A stretch of 64,000 nt of DNA. Origin: Hymenolepis diminuta (taxonomy: Eukaryota; Platyhelminthes; Cestoda; Cyclophyllidea; Hymenolepididae). The notes under the pieces were generated by a model. The model was not told the origin of the DNA. It saw nothing but the letters and a program-made list of their open reading frames with translations, and made no database searches. Location of the stretch: the NCBI GenBank assembly GCA_900708905.1, contig CAADRB010000024.1:614333-678332 (forward strand), written 5' to 3'. How positions within the stretch are numbered: position 1 is the first letter of the stretch; every line of letters begins with the position of its first letter. The position numbers and the translations under genes were made by a program. Below, piece after piece: positions 25,501-40,500 of the stretch.

Positions 25501-28500
25501 GCGGGAACTTTCTAGAACAACTAAGGTGGATGACTAGTGAGAGCGATCAAAGGCACGAACGAACCAAAAATAACTCGATGTAGTATGAATCAACAACGGA
25601 ATACCTCTGCAACATTTAAATGACCTTCAATTGTAAAAAGAAATCCTGGATGCATTCTAATCATTCCTTATTTAATAGGTGACAGAATATCGTAATCTAG
25701 AGTTATGCAGACAGTTAAGCATAATTAAAGGTAAAAGAGAAATTATTCATGTAGATTCGCGGTGTCATCGACTCATTAAATGAAAATAGGATGAGAAGAC
25801 ACTGACGCACCGATCATCACAAACTCAAAGACGACCTAACAACTGGTGGACTTCTTTATATAGCAGATGGGTAAGACAAGAATTATGTGAAAAAAAGGTG
25901 GCTCCGAAAACACATGAAAATTTTTCACCCAAATTTTCATCACGAAGGTGATGAAGGGAAGAGAAGGGAAGAACTTCAACTTCAAACAACGGTTCATCAG
26001 ATAATTCTGGGGCTCTGATGAAGTAGGGTTCCCCTGATTCTCTGACTCACTTCTACCGCTCCATATTCTCCATATACTCAAACGTAAATTGAACATAATC
26101 CTTCATTTGCCCTTCATTTACTGTGTTTCAATGATTCCCAGGGTGGAAACTTGTAAAGCCTTTTAGCCCTGCTATGGGGAATAAAAGAGGTTAAACAAAA
26201 TCAGGAAGATTGACATTCATTGATTTGCAATTTTCCCATTCTTATTTCTGGAACTAAAAAGTTGTAGCTGTAAGATGTAAGTGGTCAACGTGCACGTCTG
26301 CAAGTCAGAGGTCATGAGAATGCACATCCAGTGGTGTGGGGTGACCAACCGCCCAGGACAATTCGGGTCAACAAGAGGTAGTAGAATGAGTTTCTCGTAA
26401 GAGCGGCACGAGAATATCTTCCCTCTACTCAAGTTAAGTGTTATGAATATTTATTTTAATGGGCTTGGGAAGGTTATCCAAGTGGCTAACCTAGATTATA
26501 TTTGTTGCAGCATTACATTATATCAGTGGCTTTATATTATCTATACACGAAATGTAAAAAAGATCACATAGTTTTCAAGAAATGTATTTCGTAATAAGTC
26601 TCACTATGATTGTAAAAAATAAGGACGGTTTACTGGACTAAACAGATATTTAAAACATAGTGAGTCAGACTTAGATGCAATATTGATAAAGGTTATAACT
26701 GTACCCCCTATAGTACATAGTTGAGAAACACTCAGAGTGGTGCTCTATTTCCTCAGATAGTCAAGAAATTTCCGATCAAAAATGGGGAAAGAAGGAGGGG
26801 AAGGGAAGACCGACAATTAAATCACAAGTTCCCAATTGTTCCTCATAAAAAAAATTTGGTGGTTGTTTACGTGAATCCCACAAGATAGAGACTAAAGTGA
26901 GAGTCAGGCAATTAGTTTGTGGGAAAGAAATGAAAAGGGAGCAGGACAGGAGAACGACAACTATTCTTGAAATCACGTGACTTAACTGGTTGACAAGGCG
27001 TGCTTGCCTCCGTTGTGAACTCCAGTAAAAAGAAGCGCGAGTCATATCGTCAAATGGGAATACGCATTACCGTATTTGAAGGTGGAAAGCAATTATATTA
27101 ATTTCGATATGGGTACTATAGTTGGTTGTAAAAATTATATTGCTGCCGATTTACCGCCCCGTAGCTATAAAGATGGGATTGGTTCTAACACGCAATCTTA
27201 TGAACTTCAAGGTATAAAGTGTCAAAATTATCATAATCGATTAAGCTGGTGAACGGAACGCATTAATTCAAATCTTCCTTCAACGAAATCGTCCATTCAA
27301 TATCCTTCAAATCAAATGGATGAAAAAAGGAAGTCAAAAAGATTACAAGAATGAAACGATAACAGGCACTACTTCATCTCAAAGAAAATATTGACTACCT
27401 CTTTCTTTCAGATCGAAATCTTCAAATTTCACATTATTTCATCTATTTAATGCAGTATCAATGGCTATGTATTGTCCTGTTCAATTACCACCTCAGATGC
27501 GAAATCTTGCCGACTTGAGGGAAACTAAGACACTTGAACTTCCTCAGCATCGTACGATTTCATTTTATCTATTACCACATGCAAAGGCATTAACGCTTTT
27601 ACTCCGTTTTACTAAACCAAATCAAATTTCTAACTCATTTCGAGCCTTTATTCATCAGCTGGGCATAGATAGTTAAATCTAAAATACAGAAATCAACATT
27701 TTAAAAATACCTGTAGGCTTTTACCTATAATTATTTCTAAGGTATACAAAACCTTTAATTATGGAATTGGTCTAATGATAGGATGCCGATAATTATGGCT
27801 CTAGGCCACTGAGTCTACGCTTTGTCTCAAGAGGATCAGATGGTATCAAAGACGCACGTCATTCTATTGAGTTTGCGGGCCGCACGCTACTCCTCTCAAC
27901 TTGACAGTTAGTCTGGACAAGAAATCTCATAGGTTCAGACGTGAATTTAAATCCATTGTAGATGGAGCTATACTGTGGCGCAGCCAATGCATCTACCTCT
28001 ATGAAACCGAATGTCATGCATACATAAGCGAATAATTTTCACATCTGGATCGTAAACATACAAAAAGAAATACCACGAGTTTGCCTAGCCTTCTCTTTTA
28101 AGAGGACGTTTATCTGATATCCTTAGTATCAATAAACAGCGCTTTTGTATGGATTTGCCCTCTGTGTATTTCCAGGTACAGAAAAAGGTCATTGAATTGA
28201 GAACAAAGTTACTGAATCAGAACGAAAAACCAATACAATCGATTTGAAAACTGTTGTGACTCGATTTAAGACAAATCATCCACTTATTTAACACTTAATT
28301 AATTTTCCGATATGATCCTCTATTAGGAACTTGGAGTGATCCATTTTAAGGTAAAGGATTCACCCAAAAGTTTCACACACAAGTGAATTTTAATCGTCCA
28401 ACCTGGGCCTTGCACCTTTCAAGTTGTTTTATCTCCTTCCAAAAACTATACAATCATCATCTTTTCCTTTAAACACTCCGACATACCTAACCAACCTATC

Positions 28501-31500
28501 AATCCATCCACCACTTATTTCTCGTGGTGTTTGGCCGTTCTCAAGAAACCCTGATCCATATAATCTTGTCTCTTCTACATATTGGTATCCGATTATTAGC
28601 GTGATAAGTTGAGTGATAGCTTAGACAGCACTCGACCCTCCAATTAATAAAACTCAAAGCTAGTTCACCTTCCAATAAGTTCATTCTTGTTTAACCGACT
28701 GGTTGTGTTTAAAACTTATTTTCGGCTTAATAAGACTTGACTCCCCTGTTTAAATACATAAAGCGTCTATCCTATTTATGGTCTTGAAAGTAAGTGCACA
28801 AATTGGCCTTTTCAAACAACTTGTACTTTTCCCCGACACACAGAGGCGGACGCATTTTGGTGGCTGTGGCATGGCGGGATTTGTTTGTAACCTGGTGGCA
28901 ACCTGACATCACCGGAAGAGCGTCTAAAGTAGGCATGATGCAGTTAGGGAAATGTCAATATTTATTTGAGAGAGAAAATGGGGATTTCGAAACAGTTCAA
29001 ATTCTACTCGCATAGTCTGCAAATGATTAAGAGACTTCAGCTAGATTACTTGAAACATATGTCCTCGGCAAGAACCGAAGCACTCACTTAAAATAGTGAG
29101 AATATCAAACAAACTAACTATGGAAATCTTTAATCACGCTACGTCTTAGCTACATCTATTTTGCTTTAGATCAAGGAAACCATCTCTTGAGTTACTAACA
29201 GAGAGTTTGATGATATTACTTTTTTAATTATTGAATTGAAGTGGCAAAACTGATCCTTCTCGACCAAACACCGATCAATAAAGATTGAACATTGAAAACA
29301 GGGCATTTGCTGCAATTCAGAGGACGAGTCGTGAATTTTAGAACGTGAATCGCCCATTTAGTAAGTATGCAAAAACTAAATGAAGTTGGAGTCTATGATA
29401 CCTTGACACTACTCTCACCACCTATTTAATCCCCTCCCCTTATAATTTGTTGAACTTCCTGTTAATCGATTTCAGTGGCTTTCACAATTAAACATTAGAA
29501 AAAAAACTTTTTTTATTAGTATGGGTAATGATAAAAATAATTTTCTAAAAACAGGAGGAAAAATTCCTTATGGCATTATCTCAAAGGCTAATGAGAGTGC
29601 TCTGGCCTCTTAAAAAACCACTTGTTAATATCATGGCTCAATAACCACTTCAAAGTCCAGACTAAAAATATCCTTTAATTATGTATGAATTAGGCTACAT
29701 GTTTTCGTTTTAAGTACACAAATCTGCATTTATAAAATAGCTAATAATTCTTTTCCCGCGCAAGTCACTACTTAAGTCGGTTCATTCTAATCCCCTCGCC
29801 GAAGATTTCAGATTTGTTCTGTCCGATGAATCAGATGGATACTACTAATATCAGAGAAAAATTTATTTATGGTGGTTGAAAGAAAAAGCANTCGACAAAC
29901 ACCTCCATTGTCTATTAATTTCACATTTTATTCTGGCATGGAGTTTGAATTCATCGACTTGTTTAAACACAATCTAGATCGGATATCTGTTAAAATTTCA
30001 TACAAACGAACTCCCGAAAAACTGTTCATTTCCTACTCATACCTATTGGACGTATTCAGCAGCTCTCCTCACTTTTAACTTTGCTTATATTGGGGCTGGA
30101 AATTAAGCACCTCTGAGATGGGGATTTAACCATCTCAGTATTTACAATTAGCAGCTTAATACTGTAGACATCCCAGTTGGCAGTTAGAAGCACTAAGTTT
30201 CTCTAAGTAGACTAAAACACAAGAATCCCGGCTAATTATACCGTAGCTAATTCTGACTCAATCCTGTAGTCTAGCATTCCTGACACCAAAAGTACCTTTC
30301 AGATTTATGTACCATACCACATGCTTTCAGCCAAAAGTACACAAAAGCTGTCATTTTTCAAGTAGCGGCGCGTATTTTTCTGTCGGTAGACTACTATTAA
30401 TGCTTCTCCTATGGCTTGCCGGACGGATGGACAGCAGGGCGACGTCACACATATGAGGGTGTCACGTGACAAAATTATTCTCTTTTAGTAGGACACCCAC
30501 AAAAAAGCTGGTGTGGCGAGCAAAGTCGGATACGTGAGAAAGTGTATCAAGAAACTTAAAATTCACTACAAAGAAGACAAGTCAATTTTGCAGATATAAT
30601 TGCAGAGAGGGCCAAAAGATGTGGACTTCTATCCAAATGTGGTGGGATTCAAATTTGGAAAGGTTCAATTTCATAAACGATTTAAATGTATAAATATCAG
30701 ATAGATTTAGTGTATTTCAAGTTTATCAATAGGGGAGAAGTCTTAAATCTGCCTATTTTACGCCTTAACTACTTAGGATATCAACCGTTAAATTTCCGAC
30801 TTTCTTAACTTAGTGTACCTGAGTGGAAATTTCCGAAACAATTACAATAATACAAATTTTTATCACAAAGTTAGTTTCTACGGTTCAATTAGAAAAAAGC
30901 GTATCAGAGTGGCGTTTATTGACTAACTAAATTCACGGGTCAAGTAGAAGGTTTATTTTGGTGCAAAAGAATGGGATCTTTTACCTTTCTATTCAGTTCA
31001 ATCCGTTTTGCCTTCTACTATCCTGTCAAAGTGATATATCTCTACTTCCATAAAAGGTTCGACATATTGGGAAGGAAACAGATGAGAAGAGATGAAATGC
31101 TTTCTTGAGTCATGAGGCGCAATATTTATTTTATTCAAGATATTATTTAATGTCACATTTTACACTTGAAAAGAATTTTAAGCAACTAGTAAATAACAAA
31201 ATAAGCAAAATAAAGGAAATACATCCAAAAACTCGGAAATGTGAGAATGAAAGCTTTTCCTGACATGGTTTTATAAAATTGTCATTCTTTTGGTAACCAA
31301 AACTATTGCAATAAAGTGATTAATAAAACAAAAATCAAATTAAAAATGTATGTTATCAATGACGAGAATTGACAAATGAAAAAAAGAATACAGGCATGGA
31401 GGCCATTTCTCTGTCACCTGAACCATTTCAGACTTGGGAAAATTTTGAGAAAGAAAAAAGCCATCACTGATCACTGATAAACTCAAAAAAAGTTCGAGAA

Positions 31501-34500
31501 TGAAATCAACTAATTTTAATTGTAAACAAATCTAAAACGAGGAAAATAATCAAATAATAAATGGACGAAAAAAAATATAACAGATTTTTCTTAAAAAACA
31601 ACAATTAGCCTCCACTGCAACGCAAAACAAAATAATAATCTGGGTTCTAATTGGCTAGAATTTATCCAATAAACTTGCTGGAAAAAAAGTAATTTTCACC
31701 AATGGAAATCTAGCAGATCGAATGCCCCTACAATTGCTACGGTTAAAAGAAATTCCTTACGAATGATTTATCACTTAAAAGGGGCTAAAACCACAACATA
31801 AAACAATAAAAAAAGCTTCAAACGGCGTAGAAAAGGAGGGGGAGGGGGAGAAAACCATCAAAGGCTGAGGCGCAACAACATGTGAGATGGAAATGATAAT
31901 TGAAAACAGCAACTGAAACAAAGCTATGAACGGGAAAAGGGATTTTCATAGTCTAATTAGCCTCCCGAAATAATCGCCAATCGCAGAACTCAATAATTAC
32001 AAGTAATTTCCATAATGGTAAGCTTTACTGCAAAACTATGCAAATCAACGACTTTGCAATTTAGCGCACTTTAACAAACATGAAAGTTTTACGGATAATT
32101 AACAATATTTCATTAGCTTCACTTTACCTAGGTAAAAATTATTCATTTTTATCCAACAGAGATGTAGAGAATGAGGATGGACAATAAGAAATAGGGCGAT
32201 AATTGCTGTAATCAACTGAGCATGCAATCTCACAATCGCACATACGATCGGGAGGAATTATTGTTAAAAGGGTATATTCATGGAAACAATTAGAACTAAA
32301 TCTTGTTAATAAAACTACTTCAGGAGTGTGCATAAGTTAGACCTTAAAAACAAAGGATCTTCCTAAGGGCTAAGGAGAAACAAAAAACTTCAGAATCAAA
32401 AGATCAAGAATTACCTGGAAAGCAAGAATATATTGGACCACCATAAGGAATGAGAGCGAGGGATGGTGAGGTAAATCTACTATTCAAATTTGGATGCTCA
32501 GAGAATAAATGGAAAAGGGATTGTGATAAACAAACCAAGTTACGATACTGTAGGCCACCAAGCATACCGCTACTAACGAAATGTAAGCAGAAGAAGCTAA
32601 CTAGTATGGAATCATTTGCCCGTAAGCAAAGTGGATCAATGAGATAAATATGGAAGAACAGCGGATCAGATATACCTTAACCACGCAATTCCTTGTTGGC
32701 AAGATGATCGCTTCCTCTCACCTTGTAAACCTCCCCACATAGATCTTTAACTCCCTTCATTATATATTGCTTTATTCGACAATATTCTTCTATATATCCT
32801 CCGGCTTATATCACCCACTCAATTCTAGTCCGAAAGCGATTGCAAGCTTTGATAAGATCAGCTAGTCTTTATTGGTGTCCTCCATCGCCCCCATCAGAGA
32901 GAAAGGTTTTGGTATTATGGGAATGCTTATTAACTTCCTTTTAAACCACGCCACGTCCCGCCCCACACATAATAAACCAAAGGGTTAAGGTCTGGTGAGT
33001 TAGGATAAGACGATAAGTTTGGTGTGACAGGGTGATGAAAATTCATCATCCATCCATTCAGTCCTAGGTTTTGAGAGCTTTATGGGATGGAAGACATAGG
33101 GCCCTCCTCCATTGACTATACCGTGCATTCAAGGCGGCTTAAAAACAATGATTTGAAGAGTCTCCACATAGGTTTTTGCATCTGCATTGATTCTAAGACC
33201 CTGAGGAAAAAATTGGGGAGTCATGATGTGGCCCCCCCCCCCATCCTCATTCCTAACGACATCGAAAACCATCACCATTGCTGAAAACTTCGTGCGCATG
33301 CATAACAGTTGGAACTTCAGTAGGGTCCACACCCACATAGCCGCCTATTATTTCTTTGATTGACTTTTTTTATCCTGGTGGAAGATTTTTTTGGTCGGAG
33401 AAAAATCAAAAGACACTCCTCTTCCTCTGGGTGTTTCAATTTCTTCAAGAATCCTTTTGCACTCATTAAACGATTCTCTTGAGTTGTTTTTGTTGGCATA
33501 AGCTGACCTCGTCTGAGAAACTGTGAGATTTGTATCCGAGGTCCTGATGAACAACATTCCTTATTGTTTCTTTAGACTCTTGAAGATTTACGTCCATCAT
33601 GCCATGCACTCCTCTCATAAACTTAATTGCTCTGAGTGAGTCAGCAGAGCGTTGACAATGCTCCTGTTTTCTCTTCCTCTTGGCGTCCAATACATTTTCA
33701 TTGTTTTCATTCTGATCCTTTCTAACTTTACAAACGAAAGGTCTGGCGACTTTTAGAAATCTTACAACTTCTAAATTGCTGTGCTTCTCCATTATAGACA
33801 CCGTTAGAGGGTGTCTTTTCATTTCACTAGTTATAGTAGTATCTGGCATGAGATCTTCTGATACAAAAACACATTAATTATTACTATCGGGTTAGTTTAA
33901 ATTAAAAAAACATAAGTGGCCTCAGATACCGACGCACCCTGTACTTATTTAGACCATGCTTCATTTAATACATACAGTCGAGTTGACTGTTTTGTATCAA
34001 TTTTTAGTCCGAAAAGCAACCGATAAAAAACTATCTGACGAGCAGGACAGAGTAGTCAATTGTTTCAATACGTGCACTCGGTAATGCTATAGGAACCTGA
34101 TTGAAAAGAAGAACTTTGGTTACAATGCAGTTTCGTGCTTTGAGTTAGATCCTACAAGTACACTCACTTTCATATTGTCTCAATTACAAATGGATAGATA
34201 GAAAAACCAGACAAATTTGAGGACAGAGGGGAGGTCAACCGCGTCTCAAAGAGAGTTTATCGTATGATCCGACACTAATAGCCCGGATATCTCAAAGGAG
34301 AGTTAATTACAAATTTGACTCGAAAGAACAGAGCGAAAATTTAAGTGTTGAACCTATATAAATATGGCAAATCGAAGAATGCGTCATAGGTAGAAGAGTG
34401 AAAATCAATATGTAGAAACTGGAGAATCGTCAACAATGGGCATTCAATAAGAGATCATTACATGAATTTAGTGCCATTGTAACTGAGGAACTCCAGATAA

Positions 34501-37500
34501 AATTAATAGTAAATAAGTGTCAACGAATATACTCAAAATGGAGCTTACTATTTATTTCTACCTTTCTAACTTATCGCTACACTGAGCTGAGTAGATTTCG
34601 ATTATTTGGCTGTACTCGGATTTCAAATTTTTTATAACTGACGCCCACAATACTTAAATAGTTTGGATTTGTTCTCCTCTAAAATAAGTGGAGAAACGGG
34701 GCTGCTGATTTCAGTCATTTATAATTCAACTCGCCGTCAAATGTGAGGTTTATTTTTCAGACAGCGTATATTAGATGGAGGCGCCACTAACCAAAGGACA
34801 CTATGCAGGTATTAATTTAAATACTTTTAAGCTTCACTGATGAAACGAAAAGAACTGAAGTTTACTTCGAAAGGTTCGAAACTGGAAAGTTTTAATAGTA
34901 ACAAGGAGTAATACTATTATAAAACTTACCATTATTTTGTTCTGGTAAAAACAATTTATCAAAAATTAGAAGGGCTAAATGTATTGAAATAACATGGTTA
35001 TCCATTCAGTTCAATTAAATGGCGCAAACGATCTTGATTACTTAGATAATAAAATGATTAGCATACTAGATCGAATAATCAGTAACATTAAAATCAAAAA
35101 TGACATAGAGACAAGCGGAGCATTATCTTCAAAAACCCTCACCTGCAGTTTTGCGCGAGCCTTCTCAAATGATGTCATCCCATCCACTGTGTCTTGTTCT
35201 TGGGTAAAAAAACGTACAGCCTCTGAAGCACCCCAATCAAAGATATTTCCAGTAAGGAATCCTTGAGCTAACTCCATTTGTCTCTCCTCCCAATCCAAAC
35301 TGTCAAGGTGTTCCATCAAACCAGGGAAAAATGATAATGACCAAGTATTCTCCAGCTAAAATAGAAGGAATTTAGTACAATCTGAATTCAAATCCTACCT
35401 TCTTTTGAACGCAGAAAGCATCAGGGAAGCCGAACTCTCTCAAGAGATGTTGTTGAGCTTCAAGAATACTTCTTACAGTCAAAAGACCTCTTCCGCTAGG
35501 TCTATCACTCAATTCAGAAAGGAAATTGAGGTATCTTTCTGAAAAACGCTGGGCTCTATCTCTGGAATCGTTAGGGTCAGTGCTTTCGGCTTGACTTTCT
35601 TCGGCCTTCTTCCTCAAACGATCAACTCCTTGCTAGATAGTAGAACAGATAAACTAGAAACCACAAACCCTACCTTGAAACATTCAAGCCAATAGACTCG
35701 AGCTTTGCAGTCCTGAGTGAGGTCCCATGTATCGGGAACGTAATCGACAGGAGAAAGCAGTAATGGAAACGGTTCGAGAGACATATCTCCAAGATGTTCA
35801 AGCTCAAATTCCGAGAGAGTAAGACCCTCCATCGAAGGTGGTGACGCTTTAGAAGTTTTTCTTCCGACAATCGATGTTACATAATTCTCAGACCAGCATT
35901 TTGAGGCATGACGCTGGCCTTGAAACAACTGATCATTTGAAGAAAGAGGTGATATCGCTTCCTCTGCATCAGTTCCACCCGAAGCTAGACGTTCTTGCAT
36001 TCCCCGCGCCTTCATAAAGACACCAACAACACCAAGGTAACCTTCATGGCGAAGGAACATTGCTTTCATTGCTCCATTAGACCAATATTTAACGGCGAAC
36101 GAAATCACCTGAAAAGTAATTTCGGTAAAAAACGTCTACTAATTAATGCTAAGTAAGAGTGTTTTACTAACCTCCATAGTGAGGCGATGGCCACGAATAA
36201 AGAAGCCACCAAAGAGAATTCGACGAACACCATGTTGAAGAGCGTAAAGGCAGGCCAATTGCCCGATATTACTTAAATAAAGAAAAGTAAAATATAAAGG
36301 TTCATGGTCAATTCTGTGTTTAGAAAAGTGGATGATTTAGGTCGAGACCTATTTGTGTTTATGGTACGATGTGTTTATGTTAAAAATCATGTCGCAGAGC
36401 TTACTTGCTAATTGCGACAAGAAGCGCCTTGACCATGTCTGCTGGTCGGCGTGTTTCGTTCGGTCTTCGAGCAGCTAAACCGAAGGAACTGGCGATGACA
36501 TCACCAGATAAGCCTAGGGACTCGTATGCACCACCATATATGTCCTTGACAAGCATATCAACCTCTCGATGATCACCTTTGTCAGCAAGAGCTAGTAGTT
36601 CATCAAACGTCTTCTGACCTAAAGTATGAGGAAAATGTAATTTGAGTAACCTCATGTACCAGAAGCTTCCAGATTTCACTTACAGTAAGCAACAGGCAAC
36701 GCGTATTCAAAAGAAAAATTATGTAGCAAAACTGACACATTTGAGTTACAAGTAATAAAGGTTCGTTGTCGTTGATACAATATAGGTCACCAATTAATTT
36801 TACGATAGCTCTAATTCGGAGGAAGAGAAAGAATTAACAATAAAAAGGATGGTCTAATCAGGAATATGTCCTTGCAAAGAATTGGTGCGCTACAACAAAT
36901 ATCCTACTCTAAATGGGCAGAGCCAGTTGTGGTTGTACGAAAACAGAATGGCAGCGTTCGTTCATGTACCCATTTTCCACTGATCTGAATCCAGCTCTTA
37001 AAGATAACCACCATCATCTTCTTGTTGCTGAAGATATATTTGCAACTCTCAACACTGGCACGGGTTTTGCGAAGCTTATCCTAAAGTCAAGGTGGAATCA
37101 GATGTCATGAATATCTGACCATCAACACGTACCAAGGTCTATATCAATTTACTAGACTTCCGTTCGGAGCGAAAACAGTCCCTGCTCTCTTCCAACACAA
37201 TGAACAATGTGATTAACGGGCTAAGGAACATAGCTGCATATCTGGACAGACATGGAACTGCTTGTCAAAGGCTGTCTAAAATGTCAAAATGCTGCTAGAA
37301 GCCCTCCACGTGAAGACCAATGACTTGGTCCCAACAAGGGCATCAGTCGAGTAGATTATATGTTGATTTGCTGGTCCAACCAATAGATGGGCTGCTAGAA
37401 CCAAAGCCCTCACTACTCTTGCAATAGAGATAATACATAAACAAGCTCAGAGTTAACCACATACGACACCCATAAACAAACAGTATGAGTTGTGTATGAT

Positions 37501-40500
37501 CCGAAATTTGAATCAATTGCTACTAATTTGATTAAAAAATGACTCTCTATAAAAATTTCTTAAATGCTCTCACGAATATGCCAAGTTAACCGCTTACTAA
37601 GAAATTCATAAACTAATAGTTCAAGTTCAAAGGTGACGATGTATCATTACAGAAGTATATGCTCAGATCGATGCAAAGACAGTCCTACAAAAATTTGAGA
37701 CACATTTTCTATCGTTTTGTCCCGAGCGGTTTTGAAATTATTATTAAAAATGCACAGTATGTATATTTTGCTCGCGTTCCATTTTAATTTTAAAAAATTC
37801 AATAAATAATTGTAATTTTATTAATATTTACTGAAATCAATATTTTACGGGGACTAACGCTTAACGCGAAAGAAAAATCTTACTTGAAATTCACACATTT
37901 TAAATCGAGACCTCGAATGCATAGGAAGATAGAACTGAAAATCCTTAAAGAGGAAAAGTTAATGTCAAATCATGCCGAACGAGTGGATCTGTCTGTATTG
38001 CCCTATGTAACGCAATACCTACGTCATGTATTCATTTTCCTATTCCAACAGTTAGCTAGCTTTACTCCGAACTCAACTTCGTAAGTGAACTAACTTACAC
38101 CAAGGCGGTTGTCCGCTAAATGTCTGAATGACAAGTTCGCTAAGTCCTGCTCATTAGTTTCTGTGTCAGCCTTCTTTTATCCCGCCTTAGTTGTGACGGA
38201 TTGTGATAACTTCCATAAAATCTAGAATCGAGCCCATTTAAACGGGGTTTCTAGTTGACTAAAAAGCAAGAAAATCAGTATGAATTCAAAACAAATAAGC
38301 GATCAGAACACCAGAAACGGCCCCTATTTAATTCTGACAAACATTTCAAATCCATTTCTGAGAAAATCAAAATTCGTGACAAATGAGTTGCATGTAAAAT
38401 TAGGACAATGTTGCCGAAAATAAAGATTTCCCATGAGGTAAAACATGCAAACATAGGGCTATTCCAGGGAATTCATGTTAACTTTCTAGAAAAAGGCAGC
38501 GATAATTTTCCCCAAGTTTATAAATCAGAAATAACTCACCATTCTCTTCTATGCTAAAACTGTAAGTTGTTGAGTATTATGTGCGATTATTTTGCCTTCT
38601 CATGCATTGGAAGAAAAAAAGAATTGAAGCGGCAAGACTGGCCTTTCTTGATCAAAAAACCAATCTATAAGCACTGGACATTGTGTTCCATTTTTAAACT
38701 GTTGATTGTTGTTAACTGTCAGCTGTAGTGGCTACTCCTACAATACTTTGACGTTAATTTCAGCATCCTTTTGATCCTCTCCTCATTTATTGGACTTTCT
38801 ACTAACCGATGTCAGTTCTCACCTTTGAAAATTTTTAATTTCTGTGTTACTCTAAGTAATAGTAATAACTGGTTGCTGACATCAGACTGGGATCATCAGG
38901 TCATCATCAAAACTGGGTTTATATAAATAGCACACCAAACATCGAAGTCAAGAGCACAGTCAGAAGGCCAAATTAGGCGATACTAATGCAATACGTTAAC
39001 GCATATCCATGATTAGTAAACTGCCAAATAAAACTAACATACAAATACTGCTGATTTATTTTAGGGTGGTTATAAAGTATCCGAGGATTAAAGTGTCAAC
39101 CCATTTATTATAAATAATGCCCCATAATTATAATCGGAACGACTTCAAGATTTCAAGATAGACTGCTAAGTGAGCTGTCCGTGATAATAAGCTGTTATTC
39201 GGAAGTTCTATAGCTATCGCTCCTGGTACACCCTAAATTAGATGCCAGAAGATACAATTAATGCATTTATTTTGAAGATACAAGATTGAGGCCGAGATTT
39301 GCGAGTAAGTTTATCGAAATTTTAATAGAGAATTTATTCCCGCTGTCTAAAAAGCCATGCTCTGAGTCCTACATTTACCACAGGAGAAAGGGCTAAGTAA
39401 TGATAATAATGTAAATATGATGAGTGAAAATTCTGTCTCCCATCTACACGAACATTATTTCCTATACTGTGCTACAACTGCGACTAACCTTCAGAACTGC
39501 ACTGTAACCTTGGTATTTTAATACATAGTTTAATACCAATCATTCTAATATGATATGTTTTGCTATATCTTGGTGAGTACTGGTCCTTATCATTTATTAC
39601 CGCTGAACACAGTGACTGGCCTGGCCCCAATAACATCCCCAGACACGGAGAATGGCCGTCCATACTGCTTAAGTCTGGTTAACAGAGGGTGGTAGAATTC
39701 GAATCTCTCACCAGGGATGCTCCTTGATGCTACCTCTCTACCCAAGACGAGCGTTAGGAAACGCTTCTCCAAATGGGCTTAGGAATTATCATTTGTTATT
39801 TCCATTATTACACACAAAGGAGTGGAAATATGAATTACAAAATTAATATCAAGCTGCAAGTAGAACCGAGGATTAAAGGATTATGAAAATAAATTGTATA
39901 TGGTTGGTGGAAAGTACATACACATTACCAGAAGTAATTTGATGCATTCGAGAGATAGTAATTAACACTGATCGATTAACATGGAATATCTCAAATTGCA
40001 TGACGTGAAATATCGGCAAGTCAAAAGTTCAAATATCCCAAAAGTTACTTTAAACGATGTTAAATAAATCGTAAATTGATCTCATCTTCTAAAGTTCAAT
40101 CTTGAATATCTTAATTTAAAAATATGGAAATGTTAAGCAGGTTTTTTTCCAGGCTGTAAAGAAAGGCGATATGCAAACTTCCAGTCTCTTATTCTTAAAA
40201 AAGTTTACTTTTGGGTAGAATATTTATTAAAAGGTTAAATCTGACAACAAACAAATGATAACTACAAAAAGGTAATCACAACTGCAGACACTAAAACTCG
40301 AAAATTAAATTCTAGGAAGAAAAAATTGGCAATAATACGAAAATAAAAAAAAACAAAAAAAAGACAAATTAGAAGATAAAAACTTCTCCTTTTTAGATGC
40401 ATATTCTAATATGAGCTTTGGAAATCAAATAATATATGACAATACCACTTACTTCCAGCCAGTAGACTTGCGATGCCCCAAAATGTACCACCGCCTAGGG

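Larger units (their letters stand above)
23909..35142 (-). other. PANK4 intron 6 (11.2 kb)
   Basis: The donor follows codon 644 (..AKLQ) and the acceptor precedes PRPWLVDD. The intron contains the mariner-like remnant (33850-32900), repeat copies A2 (26280-26435) and B2 (29232-29480), purine/G-rich runs such as 31832-31850, an 11-base C run at 33232-33242 and the window's only undetermined base (29891). The many short open frames show no family resemblance or supporting splice signals; I see no second gene inside it. Confidence 0.8.
36619..40452 (-). other. PANK4 intron 1 (3.8 kb)
   Basis: The donor is GTAAGT after SLLAG and the acceptor precedes QKTFDELL. It contains the Gypsy remnant (36880-37400) and repeat copy B3 (38620-38850). 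The open frame at 39772-39590 on the minus strand has no recognisable family. The rest is AT-rich with no gene seen. Confidence 0.75.

Noticed and set aside
34830..34860. CTGATGA..GAAA resembling a hammerhead ribozyme core
   Set aside because: No room for stem II and no flanking stems I or III.
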